Positions 6,636 through 15,456 of a DNA stretch of 43,007 bases are shown one piece after another; position 1 is the first letter of the stretch; every line of letters begins with the position of its first letter. Under the pieces are notes generated by a model. That model was not told where the DNA came from and made no database searches. It worked only from the letters and a program-made list of their open reading frames with translations. The DNA lies in the NCBI GenBank assembly GCA_902786725.1, contig CADADP010000017.1, forward strand, positions 1 to 43,007. The letters run 5' to 3'. A program made the position numbers and the translations under genes. The stretch is from an uncultured Bacteroidales bacterium (lineage in GTDB: Bacteria > Bacteroidota > Bacteroidia > Bacteroidales > Muribaculaceae).

Positions 6636-7715
6636 ATGGATAACAACAGATATTGCGTAATAATGTGCGGCGGGGTAGGCAGTCGCTTTTGGCCCTATAG
6701 CCGCACGTCGATGCCCAAGCAGTTTGTGGATTTCTTGGGAACAGGTCGTAGTCTGCTTCAGATGACGGTGGACAGGCTTAACGGAATTGTTCCTCACCAG
6801 AATATTATTATTCTCACCAGTGTGGCCTACAAGGATATTGTGGCCCGGCAACTGCCGCAACTGGCGCCGGAGCAGATTTTGCTGGAACCGGCCCGACGCA
6901 ACACCGCTCCATGCAACGCGTGGGCGGCATGGCACATTCATGCCATCAACCCCAACGCCAAAATAATGGTGGCCGCCAGCGACCACCTTATCGTGCGCAC
7001 CGACGAATTTCGCAACCGGGTGCTCGACGCTTTTTCGTTCATCGATAGCAATCACGCCCTGCTCACCATGGGCATCAAGCCCGACCGCCCCGAAACCGGA
7101 TACGGATACATCCAGACGGGCGAGAAGATTCGCGACTCTTTCTCGGTGGTGAAAACATTCACCGAGAAGCCCGATGCTCAGTTGGCGCAGGTGTTCCTCG
7201 CCAGCGGTGAGTTCTGCTGGAACTCGGGTATGTTCTTCTGGAGCGCGGCTTCTATCATCAGCGCCATGCGCCTTTACGCGCCGGAGATTGCCGAGATTAT
7301 GGACAACGGCGCTCACCTGATGGGTACACCTGCCGAGCAGGAGTATATCGACGCCAACTATGCCGCTTGCCCCAACATATCCATCGACTACGCCGTGATG
7401 GAAAAGGCCGACAACGTGTGTGTGCAGACCGTGGACATCGGTTGGAGCGACCTCGGGACATGGGGCTCACTCTACGAGCTACTGCCTAAGGACGACCACA
7501 AGAACGTGAGGCGCAACTGTCAACTGATGGCTCTCGACAGCCACGGCAACATTGTGGCCACTAAGGGCGAGAAACTGGTGGTGCTCAGCAACCTCGACGA
7601 CTACATCGTGGCCGATACCGACGACGCGCTTCTCATAATGCCGCGTAACGAAGAGCAACGCCTGCGCAATGTGGTGAACGAAATCCGCACCAATATCTCC
7701 GACAAATACCTCTAA
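6636..7715 (+). CDS. manC: Mannose-1-phosphate guanylyltransferase
   Basis: The enzyme makes GDP-mannose from GTP and mannose-1-phosphate, feeding GDP-mannose and GDP-fucose to capsule, LPS or protein glycosylation. The 359-residue length fits the short form, which lacks the C-terminal isomerase domain. The nucleotide-binding signature GGVGSRFWPYSR is at residues 12-23, followed by MPKQF. The phosphomannose-binding motif FTEKPD comes near residue 175 and EFCWNSGMFFW near 190-200. DIGWSDLGTWGSLYE, the conserved metal-site region, is near 268-282. No frame disruption is seen. It stands alone, with the zinc-ribbon gene upstream and a convergent portal gene downstream. I see no clear promoter in the 84 bases before it. 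Confidence 0.95.
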   Translation: MDNNRYCVIMCGGVGSRFWPYSRTSMPKQFVDFLGTGRSLLQMTVDRLNGIVPHQNIIILTSVAYKDIVARQLPQLAPEQILLEPARRNTAPCNAWAAWHIHAINPNAKIMVAASDHLIVRTDEFRNRVLDAFSFIDSNHALLTMGIKPDRPETGYGYIQTGEKIRDSFSVVKTFTEKPDAQLAQVFLASGEFCWNSGMFFWSAASIISAMRLYAPEIAEIMDNGAHLMGTPAEQEYIDANYAACPNISIDYAVMEKADNVCVQTVDIGWSDLGTWGSLYELLPKDDHKNVRRNCQLMALDSHGNIVATKGEKLVVLSNLDDYIVADTDDALLIMPRNEEQRLRNVVNEIRTNISDKYL

Positions 7716-7761
7716 ACGGGGCTCGACTCCACGGGCTGTCGCCCGGCCATAAGGCCCCCGT
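7716..7761 (+). terminator. Branched hairpin after manC
   Basis: ACGGGG just after the stop codon pairs with CCCCGT ending at 7761. Inside are two small hairpins (GGGC/GCCC and GGCC/GGCC). There is no T run, so it may act as a weak terminator or a 3' stabiliser. Confidence 0.4.
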
Positions 7762-7773
7762 TACAGATATAAC

Positions 7774-7815
7774 CGTCCACAAGACACACTCTCTCTCAAC
7801 TGTGTCTCGTGGACG
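7774..7815 (-). terminator. Hairpin terminator of the portal gene
   Basis: The arms 7774-7788 and 7801-7815 pair over 15 positions. The single imperfect position is a G-U wobble in the minus-strand RNA but an A-C mismatch in the plus-strand RNA, so the structure favours the leftward transcript. It lies 18 bases beyond the portal stop codon. Confidence 0.55.
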
Positions 7816-7833
7816 ATTCGGGTTTAAATCGGT

Positions 7834-9300
7834 TTACGCCCCGGGTTTCAGACCGGAGGCCTTGCGGTCGCGGTCGCGACGAAAAGCGGCAAACGTTTCA
7901 TACACGTCGGCCAAGGCAGCGGCGGCGTTTTCCACCTCACTCCGGTATAGTGCCGCCGAGTTGCCGGTGCCTATGCCACGCCCCATAAGCGCCCCGTTCA
8001 CGCCACTTACGTCCTCCAGCATCTTCAGTTGCAGCTGTATCATCTCAAAGGCCCCGATGTCGGTGTTGTTGAGTGATATCTGGCTGGGCTTCTCGGCACC
8101 GGGCAAGGTGGCATAGGGCAGAATGCCGCGACACTGGCTCCACACACGTCGCACGTCGTCCCACGTGAACCCGTCGGGTACCGCATTCTCCGGGAATAGC
8201 AGCACACCCTTGGCCGAGGCCGAGAGGATGTGATCCACCAGCGTAATCAGCCGGTTCACGTACTTCTGCTGGTCTATCACGTCTTCCACCAGCGAGTGTA
8301 CCTCGCCATCGGTGAGCGGATAGAACTTCATCACAAACGGATGCTCCTTGTGGCCGAACGGCGACTCATACTCGGTGAGCAAGTCACCCATAGGCGAAAA
8401 CCACCGGCAGTGCCAAGTGGTGACTATGTCCCAGTAGGTTTCCACATTGGCGTTAGCGCCGCGGTGTCGTGCTACGTTGCCGCTCACCGGTTCCACCCGT
8501 CGTTGCCCCGATGATTTGTTCACGCTCACCATCACCTCGTGGCTCTCGAGTGTCCACACCTCTATGGCGCGGCATTTAGTCCCGTGGGCGTGCCAAAAGT
8601 CGGTGCTGCTCTCACCGTCGGCGCCAAGACGCATGGCGCAGTCCATAGTGCGGTGCTCGGCATCCACCGTGTAGAGACTGCGTATCCACTCGGCGCGTCG
8701 TCGGTTGTTGCCGGCCGTACGGCGTAGCAGCTCGGCTATGCTCAGGTCGTGCAACTGGCCCACAATCTCGCAGTCTCTTGCCAGTGGGTCGCTGAGCGGG
8801 TTCACGAAAAATCTGTTCAGATTCACGTTCTCCACCACTGTCCGCTCCGGGCCGGTGACATCGGTAACCACATCCACTCGCTGCACGCAACTGCCCGAAA
8901 TCAGGAACTCCTCCAGGCAGCGGCTGTCTAATTCGTCGATGGCTCTTCTCTCGTCGCGACTTGCCGCTTCTTGGCTCTGCTCCGCCGATTTTCCGCCCTG
9001 CTCGGTGCGGAAGCGCCCCACAACGGTTTTCACCAACTGGCGTATCAGATTGTTGGTGATGGGCGCGTCGCCACCCTCGCTATATCGCTCCCACTCAGTC
9101 ACCCGCTTGCCATTGGCGTCGATGGTGACATCACCCCACTGGTCGCCGTAGGTGAATCGTTTGTTACGCGTCCTGGCCGCGCGCAGTGCCGCGCCTGCCG
9201 CCCAGACGCGGTGAGCGGCTCTGAGCACCGCGTCGTTCAGCTCATCGCGGCTCACCTGGCCCGCAATCGCCGTGGTCTTGAAAAGTCTTCTGTTTTTCAT
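7834..9300 (-). CDS. Solitary phage portal protein (P22-like fold inferred)
   Basis: Portal proteins form the dodecameric ring through which tailed phages package DNA. The 488-residue product shows features I associate with Bacteroidales prophage portals: RFTYGDQWGD near residues 48-57, then a G-[GD]-x-P-x-x-NNLIRQLVKTVVGRFR block near 78-97, a central RFFVNPLSDPLARDCEIVG segment near 164-182, and a KFYPLTDGEVHSLVEDVIDQQK segment around 330. The typical SGVNGALMGRG block is near residue 435. The frame is intact and ends in a short basic tail. There is no terminase, capsid, protease or tail gene near it. The gene has its own host-style promoter and terminator. Its retention suggests either a decaying prophage relic or a gene put to host use; I cannot tell which. 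Confidence 0.8.
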   Translation of the reverse strand: MKNRRLFKTTAIAGQVSRDELNDAVLRAAHRVWAAGAALRAARTRNKRFTYGDQWGDVTIDANGKRVTEWERYSEGGDAPITNNLIRQLVKTVVGRFRTEQGGKSAEQSQEAASRDERRAIDELDSRCLEEFLISGSCVQRVDVVTDVTGPERTVVENVNLNRFFVNPLSDPLARDCEIVGQLHDLSIAELLRRTAGNNRRRAEWIRSLYTVDAEHRTMDCAMRLGADGESSTDFWHAHGTKCRAIEVWTLESHEVMVSVNKSSGQRRVEPVSGNVARHRGANANVETYWDIVTTWHCRWFSPMGDLLTEYESPFGHKEHPFVMKFYPLTDGEVHSLVEDVIDQQKYVNRLITLVDHILSASAKGVLLFPENAVPDGFTWDDVRRVWSQCRGILPYATLPGAEKPSQISLNNTDIGAFEMIQLQLKMLEDVSGVNGALMGRGIGTGNSAALYRSEVENAAAALADVYETFAAFRRDRDRKASGLKPGA

Positions 9301-9372
9301 GGTTTTAAATCGTTATTTCAGTGTTAATAATTCATTTCGCCCTCACGTGGGCCTCTCATCCTCATCGCACCG

Positions 9373-9403
9373 CAAAGTTACACCACCGCGCGACGCTTGT
9401 CAA
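9373..9403 (-). promoter_or_regulatory. Promoter of the portal gene
   Basis: On the minus strand TTG at 9403-9401 and TAACTTTG at 9380-9373 are separated by 20 bases, the consensus spacing. Transcription would start near 9366, giving a leader of about 65 bases that includes a small hairpin (GCCC/GGGC). Confidence 0.65.
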
Positions 9404-9480
9404 TGTCATTTTCTGCATTTGCGCCGCGCCGCGTCACTGCTTGTCTCGGAACACGGTTAAACAAATTTTGACTTAAATAA

Positions 9481-9512
9481 TTTTCTCACGTGGAGAAAAG
9501 TGTGTATATTTG
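9481..9512 (+). promoter_or_regulatory. secDF promoter with an overlapping inverted repeat
   Basis: TATATTTG at 9505-9512 is the -7 box. TTTTC at 9481-9485, 19 bases upstream, serves as the -33 box. TTTTCTC (9481-9487) and GAGAAAA (9493-9499) form an inverted repeat with a 5-base centre that covers the -33 box and part of the spacer. A regulator could bind there, but this is inference. The leader to the ATG is about 57 bases. Confidence 0.6.
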
Positions 9513-9574
9513 CACGCTTAAAGCGTAAAGTAGCGAATTAAAACATAAAAATCATATAAATTAATTAACTACAA

Positions 9575-12517
9575 ATGCAAACAAAAGGTTTTATTAGAGT
9601 AATCACCGTTTTGCTGATTCTTGTTTGCGCTTTCTATCTGTCGTTCTCCTTCGTGTCTAACCACTACGAGAACAAGGCGGAGCAGAAAGCACTGGCTGCC
9701 GCAGGCATCTCTTCGCCCGACACCAGCAACCCGGCTTACAAGACGGCCTACAACGCTTTTATCGACTCTATCGCTAACGAAAAAGTGTATTTGGGATACT
9801 ACACTTTCCAGGACGTGCGTGAGAAAGAACTTGGCCTCGGCCTTGACCTTAAGGGTGGTATGAACGTGACACTGCAAATCTCTGTCCCCGACATTCTCCG
9901 CGCCCTGTCGAACGACAATCCCGACAAGAAATTCAATCAGGCTATCGACAACGTGGCCGCGAACCTCAACGCGCAAGACGACTTCGTGACCTCGTTCTGC
10001 CAAGAATACAAGAAACTGGCACCCGAAGGAAGCCTCTACCAAATCTTCCGCAATGTGGAGAAAGTGAAGGCTAAGCCCGGTGCAAGCAACGAGGAAGTGG
10101 AACAAATCCTCAAGCAAGAAGTCGATGAAATGGTGGATAACTCCTACAAGGTGCTCCGCACACGTATCGACCGCTTCGGCGTGGTTTCACCCAACATCCA
10201 GAAGCTGCAGAGCACAGGACGTATCCTGCTCGAGCTCCCGGGCGTAAAGGAGCCTGAGCGCGTGCGCAAACTGCTCCAGGGAACTGCCAACCTTGAGTTC
10301 TATCAGACCTACACACTGAGCGAGATTAGTCGCGACTTGGAGAACCTGAGCGTAGCCGCAAATGCCCCTGCCACCGAGCAGAAGGCCGATGCCGACACTG
10401 CGGCAGTGGCTCCGGCCGACACCGCTAAAGCGGCTCAGCCTAAGGCTGAGGCTAAACCGGGCGCACGCAACCTGATGCAACTGCTCACTTCAGCCGGCGC
10501 ACTCAATCCGGCCAGCCCCGTTGTGGGTATCGTCAACGTTAACGACACTGCTGCTGTCAACGCCATCATCAATTCGCAGACAGCTCGCCAGTACCTGCCC
10601 ACCGACCTCAAACTCGCGTGGACAGTTAAGTCGATCGACCAAGCCAACAGCTTCTATCAGCTCGTGGCACTGCGCACAGTGCAGAACAAACCCGTGCTCA
10701 CCGGCGACGTTGTGACCGACGCTTCGAGCGAATACGATAACCTCCAGGGACAAGTGGTCTCCATGACCATGAACGATGAGGGCGCGCGCGCATGGTCGCG
10801 CATCACGGGCCAGAACATTGGCCGCTCAGTAGCAATCGTACTCGATGACCAAGTCTATTCTTATCCTAACGTGAATAGTCAAATCGATGGCGGACGCTCG
10901 CAGATTACCGGCAACTTCACCGTTGAGGAGGCCAACGACCTTTCTAACGTGCTCGAGTCGGGTAAGATGGTGGCACGCGTCAACATCGCCAGCGAAAGCG
11001 TGATCGGCCCCTCACTGGGTAAGGAATCTATCCAGAAGGGTCTCATCTCATTCGCCATTGCTCTGGTGCTGCTGGTAATCTTCATGGTTTGCGTTTATGG
11101 CATGAAAGCCGGCAACATCGCCAACCTGGGTCTGGTGCTCAACCTGTTCTTTACCTTCGGTATTCTTGCCTCATTCCAGAGCGTGCTCACTCTGCCGGGT
11201 ATCGCCGGTATCGTGCTGGCACTGGGTATGGCGGTGGATGCCAATGTGCTTATTTTTGAGCGCTGCAAGGAGGAACTCCGTGCCGGTAAGGGCCTCAAGG
11301 CCGCCGTTCACGACGGTTACGCCAACGCCTTCTCGGCTATCTTCGACTCTAACCTCACGTCTATCATCACCGGCATTATCCTCGCCGTTCTGGGCTCTGG
11401 CCCAATCCGCGGATTTGCCGTCACGCTGATAATCGGTATCTGCTGCTCGTTCTTCACAGCCGTGTTCGCAACTCGCCTGGTTATGGAGTGGTGCCTCAAC
11501 AAGGGCTGGTTCAACGGCATGACATTCACCACTAAGCTCACTCATCACCTCATGGAGAACGTGAAGTTCGACTTCATGGGCAAGCGCAAAGTCACCCTCA
11601 TCACTGTGTGCTGCATCATCGCAGTGATTGTGGCTCTGTTCTTCATACCGGGCCGTGGACTGAGCCGTGGTATCGACTTCTCAGGTGGACGTAACTACAT
11701 CGTGCAGTTCGACCACCCGGTGCAGACCGCTCAGCTCGAGGCTCAGCTGGCTCCGCTCATGGATGGCGCCAACGTTTCGGTTATCACTATCGACAACGAC
11801 ACCAAGGTGCGTATCTCCACCAACTATATGATTGAGAACACCGACCCCAACGTGGACGTGGACAAGATTATAATGGAGAAGATGTACCAGGGACTCAAGA
11901 GCGAGCTCGGCGGCATGACATACGACGACTTCAGCGTAACTAACGAGAAGGTGGGTGTGCAATCCACAGAGCAAGTGGGCCCGAGCATCGCAAGCGATAT
12001 GACTCGCGAGGCCATCTGGGCTGTGTTCTTCTCGCTGCTGGCTATGGCTCTCTACATCCTGCTCCGTTTCCGCAACGTTGCATTCTCACTCGGTGCTTTG
12101 GCTGCTGTGGCATTCACGTCGTTCTTCGTGATTGGCTTCTACACGCTCCACGGTATCTTCCCGTTCTCAATGGAAATTGACCAGACGTTTATCGCCGCAA
12201 TCCTGACCGTTATCGGTTATCAGGTCAACGATACCGTGGTGGTGTTCGACCGCGTGCGTGAATTCCGCAAACTCTATCCCAAGCAGGAACTCTACGGAAC
12301 GTTCAACAACGCTCTCTCAAGCACTCTGTCGCGTACGTTGATGACCTCGCTCACCACATTGCTGGTGCTGCTCGTGATATTCTTCCTCGGTGGAGAATCA
12401 ATCCGCAGCTTCATCTTCGCAATGATTCTTGGTGTGATTATCGGTACGTTCGCTTCGCTGTTCATCGCTTCGCCTGTGGCCTACGCGGTGACAAAGAAGA
12501 AAGCCGTTAAGAAATAA
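9575..12517 (+). CDS. secDF: Fused protein-export membrane protein SecDF
   Basis: SecDF uses the proton gradient to pull exported proteins through the Sec channel. The 980-residue product joins SecD (about residues 1-635) and SecF (about 660-980), a fusion usual in Bacteroidota. It begins with a membrane helix (about 7-27). The SecD signature LGLDLKGGMNVTL is near residues 87-99. A large periplasmic region follows, including an Ala/Pro/Lys-rich low-complexity insert at about 265-300. Five helices start with the block near 490. AVDANVLIFERCKEELRAG near 553-571 is the conserved SecD TM4 motif. The SecF half begins after MGKRKV near 670. It has the matching motif VNDTVVVFDRVREF near 884-897. The C-terminus is lysine-rich (TKKKAVKK). 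A terminator-like hairpin follows, and no other gene is in the unit. Confidence 0.97.
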   Translation: MQTKGFIRVITVLLILVCAFYLSFSFVSNHYENKAEQKALAAAGISSPDTSNPAYKTAYNAFIDSIANEKVYLGYYTFQDVREKELGLGLDLKGGMNVTLQISVPDILRALSNDNPDKKFNQAIDNVAANLNAQDDFVTSFCQEYKKLAPEGSLYQIFRNVEKVKAKPGASNEEVEQILKQEVDEMVDNSYKVLRTRIDRFGVVSPNIQKLQSTGRILLELPGVKEPERVRKLLQGTANLEFYQTYTLSEISRDLENLSVAANAPATEQKADADTAAVAPADTAKAAQPKAEAKPGARNLMQLLTSAGALNPASPVVGIVNVNDTAAVNAIINSQTARQYLPTDLKLAWTVKSIDQANSFYQLVALRTVQNKPVLTGDVVTDASSEYDNLQGQVVSMTMNDEGARAWSRITGQNIGRSVAIVLDDQVYSYPNVNSQIDGGRSQITGNFTVEEANDLSNVLESGKMVARVNIASESVIGPSLGKESIQKGLISFAIALVLLVIFMVCVYGMKAGNIANLGLVLNLFFTFGILASFQSVLTLPGIAGIVLALGMAVDANVLIFERCKEELRAGKGLKAAVHDGYANAFSAIFDSNLTSIITGIILAVLGSGPIRGFAVTLIIGICCSFFTAVFATRLVMEWCLNKGWFNGMTFTTKLTHHLMENVKFDFMGKRKVTLITVCCIIAVIVALFFIPGRGLSRGIDFSGGRNYIVQFDHPVQTAQLEAQLAPLMDGANVSVITIDNDTKVRISTNYMIENTDPNVDVDKIIMEKMYQGLKSELGGMTYDDFSVTNEKVGVQSTEQVGPSIASDMTREAIWAVFFSLLAMALYILLRFRNVAFSLGALAAVAFTSFFVIGFYTLHGIFPFSMEIDQTFIAAILTVIGYQVNDTVVVFDRVREFRKLYPKQELYGTFNNALSSTLSRTLMTSLTTLLVLLVIFFLGGESIRSFIFAMILGVIIGTFASLFIASPVAYAVTKKKAVKK

Positions 12518-12544
12518 AGTTTCCATAATTGAATATTTATTTCG

Positions 12545-12574
12545 GGGCCGTGCGATGTGTTAGTCGCACGGCCC
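12545..12574 (+). terminator. Hairpin terminator after secDF
   Basis: GGGCCGTGCGA (12545-12555) and its exact complement at 12564-12574 form an 11-bp stem with an 8-base loop, 28 bases after the secDF stop. The T content after it is low. Confidence 0.65.
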
Positions 12575-12866
12575 TGTTCATAAGAGTCACGCTATGCTCT
12601 TGCCCCGCGTTGCGCCTGCCGGAGCCCTCTGTGGTTATCTAAACCGTGCTGTTACGCCCCGGTGGCCTAACCTGATGGCAGATACAGGTCTTCTGCTTAC
12701 AGATGTTAAAACAATTGGCCATGTCCTCCAACTTCTCGAAATTAACATTTCAAAGTGTTAAAAAATGTTACTTAGTTCCAACGTATAACAACGAGGCTAA
12801 AATTTTTGTTCAATCCCGCGATTACACGTAATTTTGTGCCAAATTATAAATTTAATGATACTGAAA
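12575..12866. other. Intergenic region before the outer-membrane protein gene
   Basis: No gene is visible. Bases 12742-12761 hold an imperfect inverted repeat, TTAACATT and AGTGTTAA around 4 bases with one mismatch, which could be an upstream operator for the FadL-like gene. The promoter follows at 12805-12836. Confidence 0.4.
12805..12836 (+). promoter_or_regulatory. Promoter of the FadL-like outer-membrane protein gene
   Basis: TTTG (12805-12808), a 20-base spacer and TAATTTTG (12829-12836) match the consensus fully. The transcript would start near 12842. This rules out the upstream TTG codon at 12834 as a start and supports ATG 12867 or ATG 12855. Confidence 0.8.
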
Positions 12867-14513
12867 ATGAATAAATCAAAATTTGCGGCATCGTTGCTGG
12901 CATTGGTAGCCTGCCTGCCAGCTATTGCCGGTGGTATTATCACCAACACTAATCAGAACATTAATTTCCTGCGTAATCCCGCACGCGATGCGGCAATCGG
13001 CATCGACGGCGTGTATTCAAATCCCGCCGGTGTGGCTTTTCTGCCTCAGGGATTCCATCTGTCGCTCAACTGGCAGTATGCCAAGCAGACTCGTGATGTG
13101 GTGGCCGATAACCCCCTGTTCGCGCTTGGCGCCAAAAACGGGGGACTCACCGAGAAAAAGTTTGGCGGTGTGGCCAACGCACCTTTCATCCCGTCGGTTC
13201 AAGCTGCTTATAACCGCGGACCCTGGAGCTTCCAGATGAATTTCTCCATTCCCGGCGGTGGCGGAAAATGTGAATACGGACAGGGTGTAGGTTCGTTCGA
13301 GTCGGTCGTGGGCGCAATCGCCGCTCGCTTGGGTGGCGTGTCGTCGCAACTCAACTCACAGCTGGCTCCGCTGGGCGTTTCGGTACCTGCTGTCACAGGA
13401 TATGACATGGATGCCTATCTCAAGGGCAAGCAATATTATTTCGGACTTCAACTCGGAGCCGCCTACAAAATCACCGAAAACCTCTCGGTCTATGGTGGTG
13501 TGCGCATGCTCTTCGGCTCAGCTGCCTATGAGGCGCGACTCAACAATATCCGACTCATGAACGGGGCCGATGGCGTCACTTTGCCGGCATATTTTGAAAG
13601 CCTGATAGGAGGCGTGTCGTCGGCCCGCTCCACTATCGCGGCTACCACTGCCACTATCAACAGCGGCATCGACCAGTATGTGGCCGGATATATGGGCGCC
13701 GGATACACACGTGAGCAAGCTATGCTTATGCCCGAAGTGCAGGGACTCATCGCTAAGCGCGACCAGTTGCAGCAGGCCGACGGTCAACTCGAGGCGGCAT
13801 CGCAAGAACTTATGCGTAGTGGCGAAACACTCGCTCCTTATGCCAACGGCGTGAACCTCAAATCAGACCAGAAAGGTTTCGGTATCGCTCCGATTTTGGG
13901 TATCGACTACAAGGTGGGCAACTTCAACTTCGCCGCCAAGTACGAGTTTAAGACGCGCATGAGGCTCAAGAACGATTCCGACCTGCCGCGACCCACCGCT
14001 GTGGCGGCTCTCAATAAGTATGTCAACGGCACCAGCGTGCCCGAAGACGCACCAGCCCAGCTCGCTCTGGGTGCCCAGTGGGCAGTGTCGCCCACAGTGC
14101 GTATCAACGCCGGATATCACCATTTCTTCGACACCAGCGCGCACTGGTACGAGCATAGCGAGCGTCTGCTGTCGGGAGGCACCAACGAGTACCTGGCCGG
14201 TGTGGAATGGGATATAATTAAGCAACTCCAGGTTAGCGGCGGCATCCAGATAACACGCTATCCGCTCACCGACGAGTTTATGAACGACATGTCGTTTGTG
14301 GTTAACTCTTGGACGTTCGGATTGGGATTGGGCTACAAGGTGACTCCTAAAATCAAAATTAATGCCGCTTATTTCCAGACCAACTATGCCCACTATAAGA
14401 TGGACACCCCGCAGCAGGAAATGGCCGGATTGGGCATAACCATTCCTGCCGGACACAACGATTTCCACCGCACCAACAAGGTGTTCGGCCTCGGAGTGGA
14501 CTTCTCGTTCTAA
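12867..14513 (+). CDS. FadL/OmpP1-family outer-membrane protein
   Basis: The 548-residue product has a signal peptide (MNKSKFAASLLALVACLPAIAG). The mature start GGIITNTNQNINFLRNPARDA is followed by GVYSNPAGVAFLPQGFHLSLN. This N-terminal hatch-like segment, the NPA motif and the aromatic-ended strands are typical of the FadL/TodX long-chain fatty acid and hydrocarbon channels as annotated in Bacteroidota. A helical region (about residues 260-325, rich in Q, A and E) sits in an extracellular loop. The last strand ends in FGLGVDFSF, with the terminal Phe expected of a barrel assembled by BAM. ATG 12867 is preferred because it directly begins the signal peptide; ATG 12855 is possible. The transported substrate cannot be inferred. 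Confidence 0.88.
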   Translation: MNKSKFAASLLALVACLPAIAGGIITNTNQNINFLRNPARDAAIGIDGVYSNPAGVAFLPQGFHLSLNWQYAKQTRDVVADNPLFALGAKNGGLTEKKFGGVANAPFIPSVQAAYNRGPWSFQMNFSIPGGGGKCEYGQGVGSFESVVGAIAARLGGVSSQLNSQLAPLGVSVPAVTGYDMDAYLKGKQYYFGLQLGAAYKITENLSVYGGVRMLFGSAAYEARLNNIRLMNGADGVTLPAYFESLIGGVSSARSTIAATTATINSGIDQYVAGYMGAGYTREQAMLMPEVQGLIAKRDQLQQADGQLEAASQELMRSGETLAPYANGVNLKSDQKGFGIAPILGIDYKVGNFNFAAKYEFKTRMRLKNDSDLPRPTAVAALNKYVNGTSVPEDAPAQLALGAQWAVSPTVRINAGYHHFFDTSAHWYEHSERLLSGGTNEYLAGVEWDIIKQLQVSGGIQITRYPLTDEFMNDMSFVVNSWTFGLGLGYKVTPKIKINAAYFQTNYAHYKMDTPQQEMAGLGITIPAGHNDFHRTNKVFGLGVDFSF

Positions 14514-14532
14514 GCCGGCAACGGGGCGGTTG

Positions 14533-14563
14533 TTGCACATGAAATAAAAATTCCGTACCTTTG
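14533..14563 (+). promoter_or_regulatory. tRNA-Arg promoter
   Basis: TTG at 14533-14535, 20 bases, then TACCTTTG at 14556-14563. The start of transcription would lie about 13 bases before the mature tRNA. Confidence 0.7.
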
Positions 14564-14582
14564 TGCCGGAATTGCGATTTCT

Positions 14583-14654
14583 GCCTCTATAGTTCAACGG
14601 ATAGAACGTGGGTTTCCTAAACCTAAAATCTGAGTTCGATTCTCAGTGGAGGTA
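14583..14654 (+). tRNA. tRNA-Arg (anticodon CCT)
   Basis: The 72-base cloverleaf folds without gaps. The acceptor stem is GCCTCTA against TGGAGGT (G-U at the first and sixth pairs). The D stem is GTTC/GAAC. The anticodon stem is TGGGT/ACCTA with loop TTCCTAA, so the anticodon is CCT, which reads AGG. The T arm is CTGAG-TTCGATT-CTCAG. The terminal CCA is not encoded. It has its own promoter, and a 19-bp perfect hairpin begins two bases after it. Confidence 0.95.
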
Positions 14655-14655
14655 C

Positions 14656-14697
14656 ACACTATTGGAGCCGTCGCGCAAGCGACGGCTCCAATAGTGT
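14656..14697. terminator. 19-bp perfect hairpin between tRNA-Arg and recO
   Basis: Bases 14656-14674 are the exact complement of 14679-14697, with a GCAA tetraloop. It directly abuts the tRNA. No T run follows on either strand. It could act as a bidirectional terminator for the convergent tRNA and recO transcripts, or mark the 3' end for processing. Confidence 0.6.
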
Positions 14698-14730
14698 CTT
14701 GTGGCGTCGCCTATGTCTCACGTGCCGGCA

Positions 14731-15456
14731 TCAGTAGAGCAGTTGCTTCAGCACCGCGGGCGAGCGCAAAGTGCCCAGTGTGGAATTGTGAAGGCGATAA
14801 TAGGTGAGAATGGTATCGAGCATCTCGTTGCGCTGATCGCGGTTGAATCGGAACAGGTGCATGTTGCCGAAATTAATGCGCGACAGCGTGTGAAGCACGC
14901 TGGCTCGGTCGGGTGGTAGCGCCTGCCGCCCCTGAGGCACGCTGCGGGTGAACACGCCCTCGCGCATGTCGAACCAGCACCCATCGCTATACGTGCCCAT
15001 GTCCGGCTCAATCCCTATAAACACCCCCAGGTGATACAGGAAACAAATGTGAAAGTTGGCCACGCCTCGCCGGGCCTCCTCAAGCAACTTCACGGAATTC
15101 TCTATGTAGCCAAACATGGCCTGGTTACGCTCTTGCTCCTGTATGCAGTGGGTGAGTAGCTCGCTCACAAACATGGCTATGGCACTTTTCACCGGGTCGG
15201 AGTAGATGTTCACCAGCTGGTGAGTGCGTCGCAGGTCATGGAATGTGCTTAGGTCCTTATTGGGAATGATATTGGCCTCCATCTCCACCAGCGACAACGG
15301 CATGAGCATGGAGTTGCGCATACGTGCCGAGCGGGTGGCAGAGTCGGGCACTATAAAGCCCATCAGTCCGCGCGTGTCGGTGTAGATGTGCACTATCTTG
15401 TGGCGTTCGTTCCACTTGAGCGAGTTCAGTACTATGCCGTGTAGTTTCTCTTTCAT
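14731..15456 (-). CDS. recO: DNA repair protein RecO
   Basis: RecO works with RecR to load RecA on SSB-coated single strands in gap repair. From ATG at 15456 the product has 241 residues, the usual size in Bacteroidales. The frame is open upstream to 15525, but the residues before MKEKLHGIVLNSLKW do not resemble the family start. The N-terminal OB fold shows the pattern GIVLNSLKWNERHKIVHIYT followed by GLMGFIV. The C-terminal helical domain has the segment HICFLYHLGVFIGIEP near residues 158-173, an expected RecO position. No zinc-binding cysteine cluster is present, which is usual for this phylum. It converges with tRNA-Arg. Confidence 0.93.
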   Translation of the reverse strand: MKEKLHGIVLNSLKWNERHKIVHIYTDTRGLMGFIVPDSATRSARMRNSMLMPLSLVEMEANIIPNKDLSTFHDLRRTHQLVNIYSDPVKSAIAMFVSELLTHCIQEQERNQAMFGYIENSVKLLEEARRGVANFHICFLYHLGVFIGIEPDMGTYSDGCWFDMREGVFTRSVPQGRQALPPDRASVLHTLSRINFGNMHLFRFNRDQRNEMLDTILTYYRLHNSTLGTLRSPAVLKQLLY

